DNA from: Saccoglossus kowalevskii
Lineage: Eukaryota > Hemichordata > Enteropneusta > Harrimaniidae
Length of the DNA stretch: 64,000 nucleotides
Direction of reading: 5' to 3'
Assembly: GCF_000003605.2 (NCBI RefSeq)
Contig: NW_003133361.1
Span: 50,774 to 114,773, forward strand
The notes under the pieces are model-generated. The model saw nothing but the letters and a program-made list of their open reading frames with translations. It made no database searches and was not told the DNA's origin. This document shows, piece after piece, positions 49,801-61,588 of the stretch (position 1 is the stretch's first letter; each line of letters opens with the position of its first letter). A program made the position numbers and the translations under genes.

Positions 49801-52800
49801 AAACTGAAGTAAGTCATTTTTTTTGTATATGTTTATAGCACATTTGAACACGTCTTTAATACGTCTTTATACAAGCATGTCTTTTTAGCGAATTTAGCGA
49901 ACTGATTCAAGATGTCGCTGATGACTTTATTATAAATTCAAAATGGCCAAGACTTGGGGATTTGTATACAGTAATCCGAAACATAAAAATCTGGGGCGCT
50001 TCCTAATTACACAGACAAGTATTGTGAAAACAGGAAATCAACAATGACAAGAGAGATTCGATAAAGCAGCATTTCGTTATTGCGTCATTTACCACAATTT
50101 GCATGTCGCTTTTTTAACACGTTTTACAGTATTTGTATCAACTATCACAATGTATACTTGCATAATGTTTTCATATTGTTTGATCAACTACTATAGCAAA
50201 TAGGAAATTATGTCTTTCTGGTCCAAAAATAACAAAAGTATGCAAAATGTTGGACCATAATTTTGGCGCAAAAAATTCTTGTAAAGATTGCATTGTACAG
50301 GTTTTTATGGATGACTAAAACCATTGTTTCTGCATCAAGATGTATAATAAAAAGTCATGCTTCAATACTATTATTTCATCTCCACTCTAGCTACATAAAC
50401 CTTGTTGTATGTTAGTGTATATTATTGCGTTTTGCAGAGAGATTTATTGGAGGAAAGGCTTGAGGAGTCTAGACAGCATGTGAATGATGTAAAAACCACT
50501 TGGAGTTCCAAAATAACCAGTCTTGAACAACAGGTAAAGAAACTTACGGTATACTAGTAATATGAGAACTACATGCAGTTTATACCTGGTATATGTACTA
50601 ATATATGTATCTGAAATATAAAAAGATGCGATGTAAAAATGCAAAGATCTGATTAGTTTTGGGTGGAAATATTTGCATAGTAAAAGAATTTTATTAAAAT
50701 CAAAAATAATTTCTGTAGATTGATTTTTACATCTTTGTATATTAAAAAAAAAATTACTTGATGTTTATTTTTAACACATTGCCTGCAGACCCCCTTTTCC
50801 CTTTGATTTTGGAATGTCTGTGGACACTTTCATCAGATAATGACCACTTTATAGACTTTATGTTGGGCCTCTTCTAGGGACCCCTAAAATATCTCATTAT
50901 GCTATGATACTGCGCTAGTGTGCAGTGTTTAGATTTGATCCACACACACCAGTATATCTCGCAATATGTGTACGGTACATAGTTTTAACTTGTAGAATTC
51001 ATTTGGAATCAAGCTGATGTTAGAAATTCAAATAATTGATATTTCACACCAACACATCGAAAAATATCTAGTGGATTATTGTTAACTCTTCTTTAAATAC
51101 ATTTGTAGTAGTTACCGGTACATAATTTTTTTGAAAACTGACATCGAGGGCACTGTTACCAAATAATATCACATCATTTTTGAACAGCATGGTGAGTGTT
51201 TGCTGCCACACACACATCTATCAGAATAATACAATATTTTATCCACAATTGCAGATATCTCATCTAAACAGCAAGATGGCTGAAGACAATGAAGAGCTGG
51301 CATTGACACAACAACAGACACAGACAATGAAACAGAATTTTGAGAAACAAGTAGAAGAACTTAAGGTTTCCCTCAAAGCAGCTGAAGATAGGGCACTTAA
51401 AAATCTTGAACTAGCTAATGAAGCAGAGTCTAAGTTTGAGGTTCAGGTCAGTGAACTTTAATGCAATGCACATACATGTTTGCCCAGTAGTGTAGAAATA
51501 AACAATTGAAGAAAAATACTTGTAATCCCACTTTGCAAATCTGTGAGGTATCACCCCTGAACAATATATGCCCCATAAAAGGTTTGAATTGTGCATGGTC
51601 AGTTACATTGTAGGTATATTTGTCTAAGGGTTAAAAACCTCCAATACTGGTACTCTCAATATGAAAGTCAGGAAAGGGTATCTACTTTTAATATTTCATA
51701 TTTTTTGAAAGCAAAAACAAATGAATGCACCTTGTCTAGTCTGATGAGATCATATGTAATACATGTATTACCAAGATGGATTATGAATCACTTTGTGCCA
51801 TGCAGCTTAGCAGTGAGAGATAGAAGATAAAATAATTATTTTCCTTCACTTTCTAGCTAGAGGTAATATTGAGGTAAATTTATATGGGTGTGCTGTTTTC
51901 TATGTAGAATTTTTCTTTTTTTAAAAAAAAATATATTCTGTACATTTTTTTTTCTCAAACCTCGCTCCCAGTTTTCTAATGGTCAATGTCAAATGACGGT
52001 AATTTACTTTTTATGTATTATTTCATCATATAACAATTTTATGTTTTATTAGAAAGTTCAAACGGAAGTTGAACTACATAGATCAAGACAACAGGTTCTG
52101 GATGCTAAACAACTGACAACAGAAATGAGACAACATTTACATGATAAAATTAGTGCCTTGGAAAGTCAACTTATTGCTTTAGAAACAACCAAAGAATTTG
52201 ACAAAGCAAACTATCAGCAAAGAATAGTAAGTATAAAAGAGTTTGACTATTATTAGTCTTTTCAATTGTGATATGCTATAATCTCAATATATTGAGCATT
52301 TTACAAATTAAAAAGTTTTAATTTTGACATTATATTCACATGCATTGAACATATTCTCAGTAGATGCAAAACTTTCAGGCTAGTGTAATTATCCTAAATA
52401 TACTATACAGCAAAATATTATATGCTCGCATAAAAATATTCTAACTTTCTCTATTATGTTCTTTATCAGTACCAGTTAGAAAATTTGCAAACTGAATATC
52501 TTGAAAAAGAAATTGAACATGAGAAACAAATTGGTACAATAGAAGAAGACTACCAGGGTTTAAAGGTCAGATTCTTGTCTTATTTCTTTTTGCTTTAATA
52601 ATAGATGAAAGCATGTGTGCTTTCTGGAGAATGTTCTGTATTACTGTAGAATACTTTATTTTAGCTGGAATTAATTTTCGCTGAAAATACATTTTTTGGT
52701 GTTTTGTATGGAATTTATTTTCACTGATTTTTGACAAGTTGAATGTGAAATATAGGAAAAAAGGTATATTCGCTGGATCATTCCTACAGCGACAATAGCG

Positions 52801-55800
52801 AAATTAAATTCCAAGCGAAAATAAAGTATTTTACAGTATATCAAAGTTAGCTTGCTAGATCAGTGTTAATTTGTTGTGCATAAAGTTGAAAGTCTTTTCA
52901 ATTTTGAGTAACATCACCAAAAATCAAATTTGAAATTTACAACATTATACTGATAAAAATGTGATGTACTGCACCATCTATCAACAGTTATTATTGTCTT
53001 CATAACAATAAATCTAGTCTTGCAGTGCTGTTCTAATTCTGCTTAGACTGGACACAAAACATATCTAACCTTTGTAGGTAGTACATATTCAAAATTCACT
53101 TGGACACAGTGATAACACGAATACAATAATCATCCTATAAATTCAATAGGCACTTTATGGCAATACATAAAAAAAAATCAACCAACAAATCTCAGACTAA
53201 TCTTAATGAAAAATGCTTCACATTAAATATTGATTTTGATATAGCTCATCTTTAAACTCATGATAATCATGATGTGGTTCTGTGATACTTTGAGATACTG
53301 AAAATCCAGTCACAACCAAATTTGCAGAACTACTTGGTAATGTTCGGCTACTGAGCAGAAACATGTGTTGCCAATACCATGCCAATACAAACTGTTGAAT
53401 CTGTCTATATTACGTATATTAGTTTAAATACATAACAATAATCTGGTAAATATACAACTTCAATATAGTATTTTCAATAGAGACTAATAAAAGCCTGATA
53501 TGTTTGTTTGGGGGGAATTTTTAGGACTGTGATTTGTTAAATTTAAATGCTTACCATTTTGATCATTTTGTACATGTATATATGGTTTATTATTGCATCT
53601 TAGGAAAGACTGCGGCAAAAAGAAAGGGAGTGTATATCAGTAAACAGATCTTTAGAAGAAATGACAAGAAAGGCTGAGTTATTAGCAAAGCAGGTAAGAC
53701 ATCAATTGTGTATCGCTACAATATTTACTGGTATGTTTCTATCATACCAATATGACAGAATTGCTATTGTGTTGAAAAACTTATTTGTGTTTTATAATGG
53801 GTTACATGTATGTCAGAGGTACATTACTTGGGGTTTGCAACTACGGTGACATGATACCAAGATCCCGTTTCAATCTTGCTCTCGCATAAGCGTATCAACT
53901 CAGAAAAATGCGAATGCGCATGCCCAAGGTAACTAGGATACTGGGATGTCCAGGTGGATCAAAATAGCTGATCACGATATGACGGATTACGATAACTATA
54001 TTTTCTGTACATTTTCGATGTATTACATTCTTTCACTATGATAGTGGTGAGACATGTTTTATTGTAAATCTTGAACATTGATATATGTCATGTCAGAAAG
54101 TCGTAGCACCAGTCTCGCTATCTACGAAATGAGACTTGATAGGGATCTTGACATGATGTCACCATACAGTACTATGCACGTTGCAAACCCCAAGTAATGT
54201 ACATCTGGTTATATATATAAAGACCACCTGCCATATGTGAACACCCTGTTAGCAATATTTTTGCTGATTTGTCTAATGTTTAAAAGCTAAAATAATAATT
54301 AGCAAGAATACTTACAACGATACCTTAGGCAAGGACAATCTGATACAAACACAGTTTGCAGTCTCATACCACACACTCATAAATCTTTGACTTCTTACGT
54401 CATGTCACACTTCATTTCAAGTTCTGCTTCAAAATGGCCAACTTGTTTCAGGGATTATTTCATGCCAATGACTTGTTAAAAAAATAATGATTATAAAATT
54501 AAATTAATATTGATGACAATGGCTACCTCATGTTGGAGGGGTTGCTATGAATATTTACTGCTGATAACTTCTCACTTTCAATAACTTATGTTTTACTTAC
54601 CACTTCTCTCTTTCAATAACTTATGTTTTACTTACCACTTCTCTCTTTCAATAACTTATGTTTTACTTACCACTTCTCTCTTTCAATAACTTATGTTTTA
54701 GGTCGATGAAGAAACTCCAATGATGCAGGAACAAGTTAACTCATTACATGAACATTTGTTAAAAAAAGAAGAGAATCTTAAAGAAGTTATTCATGGTAAA
54801 GTATTATTTCATTGTTCAAGAATTTGTTCGTCCAATTCTGGATTGAAATCTATGTAATTAAAGAATTATTATTAACTGTAGTTCATCCTGTCAGTTTTAT
54901 TATCATTTTGTTATTATGTGCTATTGGGGTTTACTGAATGAATTCATCAATTTTTAATTAATTAACGTACCATCATTTTGATACAATAATATTTTGCATA
55001 GTATTTAAAATGTTTATTTATACATACACTTTGGGTTATGGTTCAAAAACAAAAAGCTCTACATGGAAATAGTAGTTGAAGCTGCTTTTATTTGCAACCT
55101 TCGCAATGTAATCCGCGTACACTGGTTGACTGTAATGTTGAGTACCGGGCGGCGTGCGCCGGTTGACACCTAGGCTAGATAGTGTTGACACCTATTTGCT
55201 ACCATTATTTTTATATATGAATCACCCCTAAAGTAAAAGCCTCAACAACATCATGCCAATCTCAAACAATCATGTACACATCATTTCCTAACCATGGTAA
55301 ATATTTGATTTAACTGTGATACACACATTTGAACGTACGTTATTTTATTATAAGCAAACGAATCCAGCTGTTGAGCAAACTGGCAAATGACTCCACCCCT
55401 CGCATACACCCGTTTTCCTGGCCTTTGTATTACCCCTCGCATAGGGCTTTTTTGCTACTCGCAAATGATATATTTTATCTCTCCCATATGCCGTTTTTAC
55501 CACTCGCATATGGCATATTTTGCTACTTGCGACTCGCAACTTGGTACTCGCATATGGCACTTTTTCTAGGTCGTACATACCTCCTTAAGTTCTAGTCATC
55601 ACATTTCAATGATACTTACTTAATCATTTCTATGGATTTTTCAAGGAATTAATCATCTGATGAAATTTGGTACTTAAAATGTGCCTCGGGACATTGCACA
55701 GACTACCGTACTTCCCTGAGTATAAGCCCAGGGGCCTGAACATGTAAAATTGGGAAAATTAGGGGGTGGGCTTATACTCAAGGACCACCTAAGAAAAGAT

Positions 55801-58800
55801 ATTGGGGGGGGGGGGGTTAAAATTATAACCATCTTCCCAAGCATGACAAATTATCCAAATTGCATTTTTCTTTTTGATTTCCACAACACTTTTTACAATG
55901 AAGAAACAAACATGTTCATAAAAATACACACATTTTATTACAATACGATTTACATACCATCTGAATTTACAGTGCAAAAATGGGTAAGGTCTTTGGAAAA
56001 ACAGTCGAAGGCAAGATCTTTATCATTATCTTCATTGTGGAATGTTTTCAATCGTACGCAAACTCTTGATACAAAGCAATTTACGCCATGGTGTTTTGCA
56101 TCATAACTTGACCTGAACAACTTCCTTTGACCTAACAGGTCACGTCTTTCGTTAACCAATCAAACGTCTGTGTCATACAGACGAAGTTTCCCGATTATTG
56201 ACAAAGTAATTTTTTCAACGCAATGCGGAAGTGAATTAACGCGATATTAAAATGTGATCTGATTTCGACAAAAAAACAGTTATTTTTTCCTTAAAGCTGT
56301 TGATTCGCAATTTTCTAAAGGTCACATTTTTGGCGTTTCTAAAACTACTACTCAAAAGAAATATGAATTACATCAGTATTGCAACATCAGGGTTCATCCT
56401 GAGTAAATAACAGAATAGAAAATGTGAGAACCATGTTCCGTACATTCGCCGGCCTGAAATTAATGCAAGTTTTCTTGTAAAAGCAGGAACCAAACTACCG
56501 TACCACTCACGATTATTATGCAATGAAATACACTTTTTACATGCAATTTTTATAAATGCCGTCGATCCCCATACAAACAAAATGGGCCTATACTCGGGGA
56601 TGCCCTCAAATGTCTAAAAACAGAGGGGTGGGCTTATACTCTGGAGGGGTTTATGCTCGGGGTAGTCACAAAGCTTATTGTTTGAAAGGCTAATCTTAAA
56701 TTTTGATTTAATTCTAAATATGTCTCCAGTACTTTCAGTACACAGAAGTTCTTTCTAAGCTTTCTTTGATTTAGAAATACACAGGCAGATTTCAACCAAC
56801 TTGGTATGATGGGTTGCTGGGTTGCTGGTGCATGTTGTTTCATGATGTCTTTTTTTTTGTTTTTGATACGATTTTTTGTGTTTTTTTTGCACAAGGTATT
56901 TTAATTGTTGTTATTTTGTTTATTACAGAGAAGGAAAAGATCCAAAAACAGAATAAAGATCTGTTAAAAGAAGTAAGAGAACTTTTAGAAAGATGTCAGA
57001 TAGTCCAGAGTGAAGCACATAAATTACAAACAAGCAAAAATGATACTTTATTAATGTATCAAACAACACTGAATGAAAAACAGGAGGAGGTTAAGCAATG
57101 TCACTTGAGGGTCAGTTTGACGAGACCATCCAACCCCTTATGTCACTTGTGTATGGGGTACAGTGTCACTGACTTGTAAGCTTCCTCCCCATTGGCTAGC
57201 CATACCTAAAGAGTGAAAATTTAGCCAATCAAGGATTATGTTCCTGGCATCTGCCATTTGAATAATTTCTGCTATTGTTTGCATCACTGTACCACTTAAC
57301 AAAGCTGATATATAGAAATCACGTTTATCAGTATAATTCCTGTAAAATCAGCAAAAACACTCAGAATGCTATATACTTATCCCAAAAAATGTTGCTGAAA
57401 TATTTTTAAAATTTTTATATATTTTTCAATAATTTATTCTTTTATTTTGAACCAGATTGACATAATTTCCATTGCCTACAGATCTTAATCAAAATTGTTG
57501 AAAAAGAATGAGAAAACAAGTTTTTTATGTGTGGCAATTGGTTAAAATTGATGTTAATCTTCCTAGCCCTGATATTTTTGGACAGTGATATTAACAATCT
57601 GTTTATACTCTGGTGGTGGTGATGGTGGTGGTACACTGTTATCTCATTCTATAGTGATATGTGGGGTGTTTCTTTGTGTTTGTGTATGTTGTCAACATTT
57701 GATGTCATGCATGTGTTCTATAAAATCATTTATTTTTACTGGTGTTATTTCACTATTTTGATCACATCCGCTGGGTTTTAAATTTAAAAATAGCGAGTTC
57801 TATATTGTTCACATGGATTTAATTATCAGAGAAAATGCCGAATGAATATTTAATGCGTTAATTCACCAGTTTTCTAATCATGTTTTATTGAATGTTATTT
57901 AGATCATTTATATCATAGAAATAACCCAGTGATGTCATTTCTTTCTTTCAAATATGGTCTCACTACAATATTTAAAATTCTTATTATTACTGTAAACCAT
58001 CTAATTTTTTCTGCTAAAAATATTCATTTCATTGGGGAGTGAGGCGTCCTAGATTTCTACTCAAACAATCACAGAATCAATATGGTGGACAATATAGTGT
58101 GTGAGGAACTAAATATCATCCAATAGTATCACCCTAATCATAATCAGTCATGTATCTGATATAAAACATTTCCATTTTTGGTCTTCAGAGGGCCCACTTC
58201 ATGACTTGACTACTGTCGCCAAATCCACCCGGTGATGTATTTATTACCCTCAGGTGATCAAAGCATGAATGAAAGCATTGCATGAGGCAATGAAAATTTA
58301 AGGGTTTACAGCAACTTATTACATATGAACATATTTTCAACAAGTCACAGAAGTATTAGAGCAGCAACTTGGCTGAACAGTAAAATTGCGTCTACTGACT
58401 CAAGTTCAAATCTATATTGTCTCAGAACAGATAGCGTTTTCACAATGCAACTTCATTTAATATATTGTTTGAAAATCTCATGTCTCGTATAATTCATACA
58501 TTTATTTCAAATACTGCACTGTTTATGAGTCAACATACTGCCGTGATACTGAGACTTCAACACTTATATGGCAGTGACTGCTAGTAACTGCTAGTTTGGT
58601 GTTTTTATAGATAAATGAGTTGAAAGAGAGACATAAAAACATAGAAACATTACAACGAAGTACAAGTATACATGACGGTGATCTTGATGATTCTGAGGTA
58701 AGGTTGATAAAGATTAAGATGAAATATTATTATAATAGTTACTGTTGTATGCCCATACACTAATGTAGTTGAGTTATTTCTTGCGAGGATATTCCTGAAA

Positions 58801-61588
58801 TGCTAGCTGTATTGATTTGTGCCATTGTGTGCTGTCTGATTGCCACTTTACAGTTAGATATCATTATTACATTCAATATGTCAAAATACTTCAGCAGCAA
58901 TATTAATGTTTGGAGTCTGTACATGCACGCATTTATCAATTAGGGTTTGGCTATTCCATTGTAATATGTACAGAGAGTATCCACACAGGAACTGTGTGTG
59001 TGTACTTCTTATTAGGTAATAAAAAATTACAATTTTTAAAATAAGACCTGAGGTGGCACAACTTTGTCTTTCTCTTTTTAGATTAATCAGTTGAAGAAGT
59101 TAGTCAGTGAACTTGAAGATAACTTGGCTGAGAAGAATAAAACTATTAAAATGCAACAGCAGAGGTTATCTGACTTGAAAAAGACTCTGCAAAGAGAACT
59201 GGTGAGTGTATAATTGCCATCTTCGATTTAATCACATTCATATCTTCCACTTTTGATTTATAGTCGGGGTCATATCATAGTTCTCCATCTTTGATTTGAT
59301 CATGACAATATCAATGTCTTCCATCTTTGATTTGATCATGACGATATCAATGTTTTCCATCTTTGATTTGATGATAACTATATCAATGTCTTCAATCCTT
59401 GATTTGATCATGACGATATCAATGTCTTCCATCTTTGATTTGATCATGACGATATCAATGTCTTCCATCTTTGATTTGATTTTGACCATATCAATGTCTT
59501 CTATCTTTGATTGATTGTGACCATATCAATGTCTTCCATCTTTGATTTGATTGTGACCATATCAGTGTCTTCCATCTTTGATTTGATTGTGACCATATCA
59601 ATGTCTTCCATCTTTGATTTGATGATAACTATATCAATGTCTTCAATCCTTGATTTGATCATGGCCATATCAGTGTCTTCCTTCTTTGATTTGATCATGG
59701 CCATATCACTGTATTACATTTTTTATTTGATCTTCGCAATAATGGTAGTTTGGATTTGGTTCAAAAGAATTGACATTCAGGACAGGGTGCAGATAATTTG
59801 ACTATGTTTTGCTATTTGTTTTCACTGTGTAGAAAATACAAAGTAGTGGTACTGATTTAGATGACATCAATAATCGAGACAGGGAAAGAGAGATGATACC
59901 TCGGTCATCAACAGTACCATCTGGCATGAATCAAACACATATATCTCCTCTTCCACCGGGGCATGGAGCTACTATAGAACCGCTCAAAGCTCATGAAATT
60001 AGAGACACTAACTTCCAGTATCTTAGACATGTTATATTCAAATACATGTGCAGCTCAGACCCAGAGGTATGTTCAATGTATGTCATGTCACTCACCTACT
60101 AGAATTGATTTCTACATTTTATCCACAATTTAAATAAGTTCCTATATGCTTGTTAATTACAATTGTAAAAAGGAAAGAAATTTTTTTATAGCAGTGAACA
60201 TTTCACTGTGTATGCATGCAGAAGATTACTATGATAATTACAGGGATTTTCTAACTTATCAATTTACAATATAGTATGAAGATGTTTATTGTATTATCTA
60301 TTCAACGACACAAAAAGTATAATTATACATTTGTCTTTGAACACAGTTCAATTGACTATTCTGTAAAAAAAAAAAATTTACATTCATTCAAAACATTTGT
60401 TTCTGAAATTTTCTTCTTTTAACGTAAACCACATCACCAACATGTAGGCATTTCAGTTGGACAGAATAAGCGCTATGATTGAAATAGAACGTGTCACTAT
60501 ACACAAAAGGATATATAATAATAAAATTATCACAGAAATATCACAAAGTATACACTGTAGCTATATATCAGTAGTATGACTATTATACTATAATATGGTA
60601 TATAGTTTCTGAACACTCTTGATAAAAATACTGACTGGTCTAATATTGTGAACGTCATTCAATTCCATGTTTTTGTGAACTTTACAAAAAGATATTAACG
60701 AGGGGGGGGGTCATGATATCAAGAGTCGGAGTCAGTATTTCATAGTTACCACTTTTTTTTCATTTCACTCATAGGCTATGCAGTTAATTAAAGCTGTAGC
60801 TGTGTTGCTACAATTTTCACGTCAAGAAGAAAGACTAGTGAAAGAGACAATAGAATGGAAGGTATGGAATTCTGTGTATTTTATTACACTACTTTATTAA
60901 GCCTCTGAACATTTTAATGTGATTTCATGGCTTGATCTTTGCATCCAAGAAGAAAGCATTTCCGTAGACAAAAGTGCACCCAAAGTTCAGCTCTGTTAAA
61001 TTCTCACTGTTAAATTTCTGCTGCTTTAGAGATGATAATTTGAATGTTTACTACTAAAACATTTTTGAAAATGTCCCTTGTCAAATTTACGCTATTGGGC
61101 CAGACCACTTTTTCCCTTGCCACGCCACAAAAAAGTGTTTTTTTCATGAGTAAAATCAGGGATGGCGAGCAGATTTTTTTTTGTTAGTAAAAGTAATAGA
61201 AAAAGTGAATATTTTTTTTTACAAAGTGTATAAGATTTATGTTAAATGATATGAGAGATTAAACCAGACAGGAAAATACAGAATACTAAAAAAAATCTTT
61301 GATGTCTGTATCAATTAGTACTCTCAGAAAACAACAAAATACATTTGGAATCTGCTAAGCCTTGTATCTTCTGGACCTGGCCATAACATACTAAACCAAA
61401 TGTTGCAAAATAATGTATTCAGTTAATTAAGATGCCTACTATATTAAGACATTAATTAACAGTTCATATGTCACACCACCCTGACTATTGAATTTTTACA
61501 ATAAAAGTTTTTCTATATTCTTTCACAGATGTCCTGGTTTGGAAGTAAACCCACCCCAGCTAAACCTCTCAAAATGCAGTATAGATGA
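37887..61588 (+). CDS. GOLGA1: Golgin-97 (GOLGA1), trans-Golgi GRIP-domain tether, complete, 19 coding exons, 860 residues
   Basis: Peripheral trans-Golgi coiled-coil tether recruited by the GTPase Arl1 and capturing endosome-derived carriers (family knowledge). Exons, all with matching phase: 37887-38063, 39715-39871, 40467-40717, 41715-41863, 42724-42835, 45518-45613, 49680-49808, 50438-50533, 51255-51446, 52053-52226, 52470-52565, 53604-53693, 54702-54795, 56929-57110, 58611-58697, 59082-59201, 59833-60066, 60775-60861, 61529-61588. The start MFAKLKKKLVEEDGE matches human golgin-97 MFAKLKKKIAEE, the N-terminal vesicle-capture motif that binds TBC1D23. Coiled coil follows to about residue 775; DELQGFQTQEMAKIKHL matches human DELEGFQQQELSKIKHM. 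The GRIP domain is at about 789-847 and the tail MSWFGSKPTPAK matches human MSWFGSKPAPK. Human golgin-97 is 767 residues; the excess here lies in the coiled coil. Confidence 0.95.
40800..41110. repeat. Two diverged copies of an about 120-bp repeat in golgin-97 intron 3
   Basis: GGTGGACCTCTATGAGATTT (about 40863) recurs as GATAGACCTCTATTAGATTT (about 40997). Each is preceded by ATACATATGTTCC or ATACATGTAC and followed by a TTTGATCATTTTGTT-like or TTTGAATATTTC-like word. Not coding. Confidence 0.6.
42126..42336. mobile_element. Small inverted-repeat element, family B, copy 2
   Basis: Starts TACTGTAAAATGACTAATTT, ends TTAACCCTTTTACAGTA. Same length and content as the family B copy at 10098, inserted in opposite orientation. 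It lies in the golgin-97 intron after exon 4. Confidence 0.85.
42836..45517 (+). other. Golgin-97 intron 5 (2.7 kb)
   Basis: Contains the family C element (43044-43279) and two diverged copies of a dispersed repeat (about 44340-44575 and 45105-45370). The copies share GATATGTGTGAG/GATATGTATGAG, TGTCACTGATTAT and GAGTTTCATTTCAT. No exon is supported. Confidence 0.55.
43044..43279. mobile_element. Small inverted-repeat element, family C (single copy)
   Basis: Starts TACTGTAGAATTATTAAAAG and ends TTCAATGGTTCTACAGTA. The first about 20 bases and the reverse complement of the last 20 agree imperfectly. The interior is unlike families A and B. About 236 bp, non-coding. Confidence 0.55.
45614..49679 (+). 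other. Golgin-97 intron 6 (4.1 kb), longest intron in the window
   Basis: Carries the 24-bp CArG-box minisatellite (47249-48345). Elsewhere it is AT-rich with a fragment of the dispersed repeat near 45800-46300. No exon is supported. Confidence 0.6.
47249..48345. repeat. 1.1-kb minisatellite, 24-bp unit, carrying about 35 perfect CArG boxes
   Basis: The unit is CCTTATATGG followed by TCACCTGCATACAT, about 45 copies, most nearly identical between 47400 and 48345 and more diverged at the left. By eye about 35 units keep CCTTATATGG (or CCTTATTTGG), a perfect CC[A/T]6GG site. A pair of TCTCCTGCAT variant units at about 47793 and 47817 recurs at about 48033 and 48057, 240 bp (ten units) away, showing block duplication. 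Because 24 is a multiple of 3, several frames stay open for over 200 codons; these are not genes. Confidence 0.97.
52642..52838. mobile_element. Small inverted-repeat element, family A, copy 3
   Basis: Begins TACTGTAGAATACTTTATTT and ends GCGAAAATAAAGTATTTTAC then AGTA: near-perfect inverted ends of about 30 bp. 197 bp, non-coding, in the golgin-97 intron after exon 11. Confidence 0.82.
53819..54202. mobile_element. 384-bp element with long terminal inverted repeats
   Basis: Starts GTACATTACTTGGGGTTTGC and ends with its exact reverse complement, GCAAACCCCAAGTAATGTAC. Inverted similarity continues inward (GGTGACATGAT and CAAGATCCC on the left; GGGATCTTG and ATGATGTCACC on the right). Non-coding. 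Family not recognised. In the golgin-97 intron after exon 12. Confidence 0.8.
54581..54700. repeat. 35-bp tandem repeat ending inside a splice acceptor
   Basis: Three full copies starting at 54581, 54616 and 54651, and a partial fourth at 54686-54700 that runs into the acceptor of exon 54702. Each unit carries ATAACTTATGTTTTA and a pyrimidine tract CTTCTCTCTTTCA. Only the last copy reads TTTTAG; earlier copies read TTTTAC. Confidence 0.93.
55420..55560. repeat. Short irregular CTCGCATA(TGG) repeats
   Basis: CTCGCATA or CTCGCATATGG recurs about five times at uneven spacing. Confidence 0.6.
55704..56664. mobile_element. About 960-bp non-autonomous DNA transposon-like element
   Basis: The left end GACTACCGTACTTCCCTGAG (55701) is followed by TATAAGCCC. 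The right end, read in reverse complement, begins GACTACCCCGAG and holds GAGTATAAGCCC. Between lie G-rich runs (55804-55816) and no recognisable transposase. The GGGCTTATACTC words at both ends face each other. In the golgin-97 intron after exon 13. Confidence 0.6.
57111..58610 (+). other. Golgin-97 intron 14 (1.5 kb)
   Basis: Contains a dispersed-repeat piece with ATAATTTCCATTGCCTACAG (57470-57489) and a TGGTGGTGATGGTGGTGG microsatellite (57612-57632). No exon is supported. Confidence 0.5.
59225..59735. repeat. 36-bp minisatellite, about 13 copies
   Basis: The unit contains CCATCTTTGATTTGATCATG then A(C)ATATCAATGTCTT. It starts about 25 bases after the donor of exon 59082-59201 and fills most of that intron. 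The period is a multiple of 3, so open frames on both strands (MSSIFDLIMTIS-like) are artefacts. Confidence 0.95.
59833..61588 (+). CDS. GOLGA1: GRIP-domain exons of golgin-97
   Basis: Exons 59833-60066, 60775-60861 and 61529-61588. EIRDTNFQYLRHVIFKYMCS then QLIKAVAVLLQFSRQEERLV and ETIEWKMSWFGSK align almost without gaps with the human GRIP domain (EINFEYLKHVVLKFMSC, LIKAVSVLLNFSQEEENML). The Tyr of FQYL (about residue 797) corresponds to human Tyr697, which is needed for Arl1 binding and Golgi targeting. The domain is split by two introns in phase 0. The stop TGA is at 61586-61588. Confidence 0.95.

Noticed and set aside
55750-56159. Open frames inside the 55.7-56.66 kb element as a transposase
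   Set aside because: Neither strand shows a catalytic motif or similarity I recognise.
57728-57905. A third family B element copy
   Set aside because: It shares GCTGGGTTTTAAAT and GAATATTTAATGCG words only loosely and lacks clear TACTGTA ends.
59238-59801. Open frames on both strands with IFDLIMTIS or KSKMEDIDIV repeats
   Set aside because: Artefacts of the 36-bp minisatellite.
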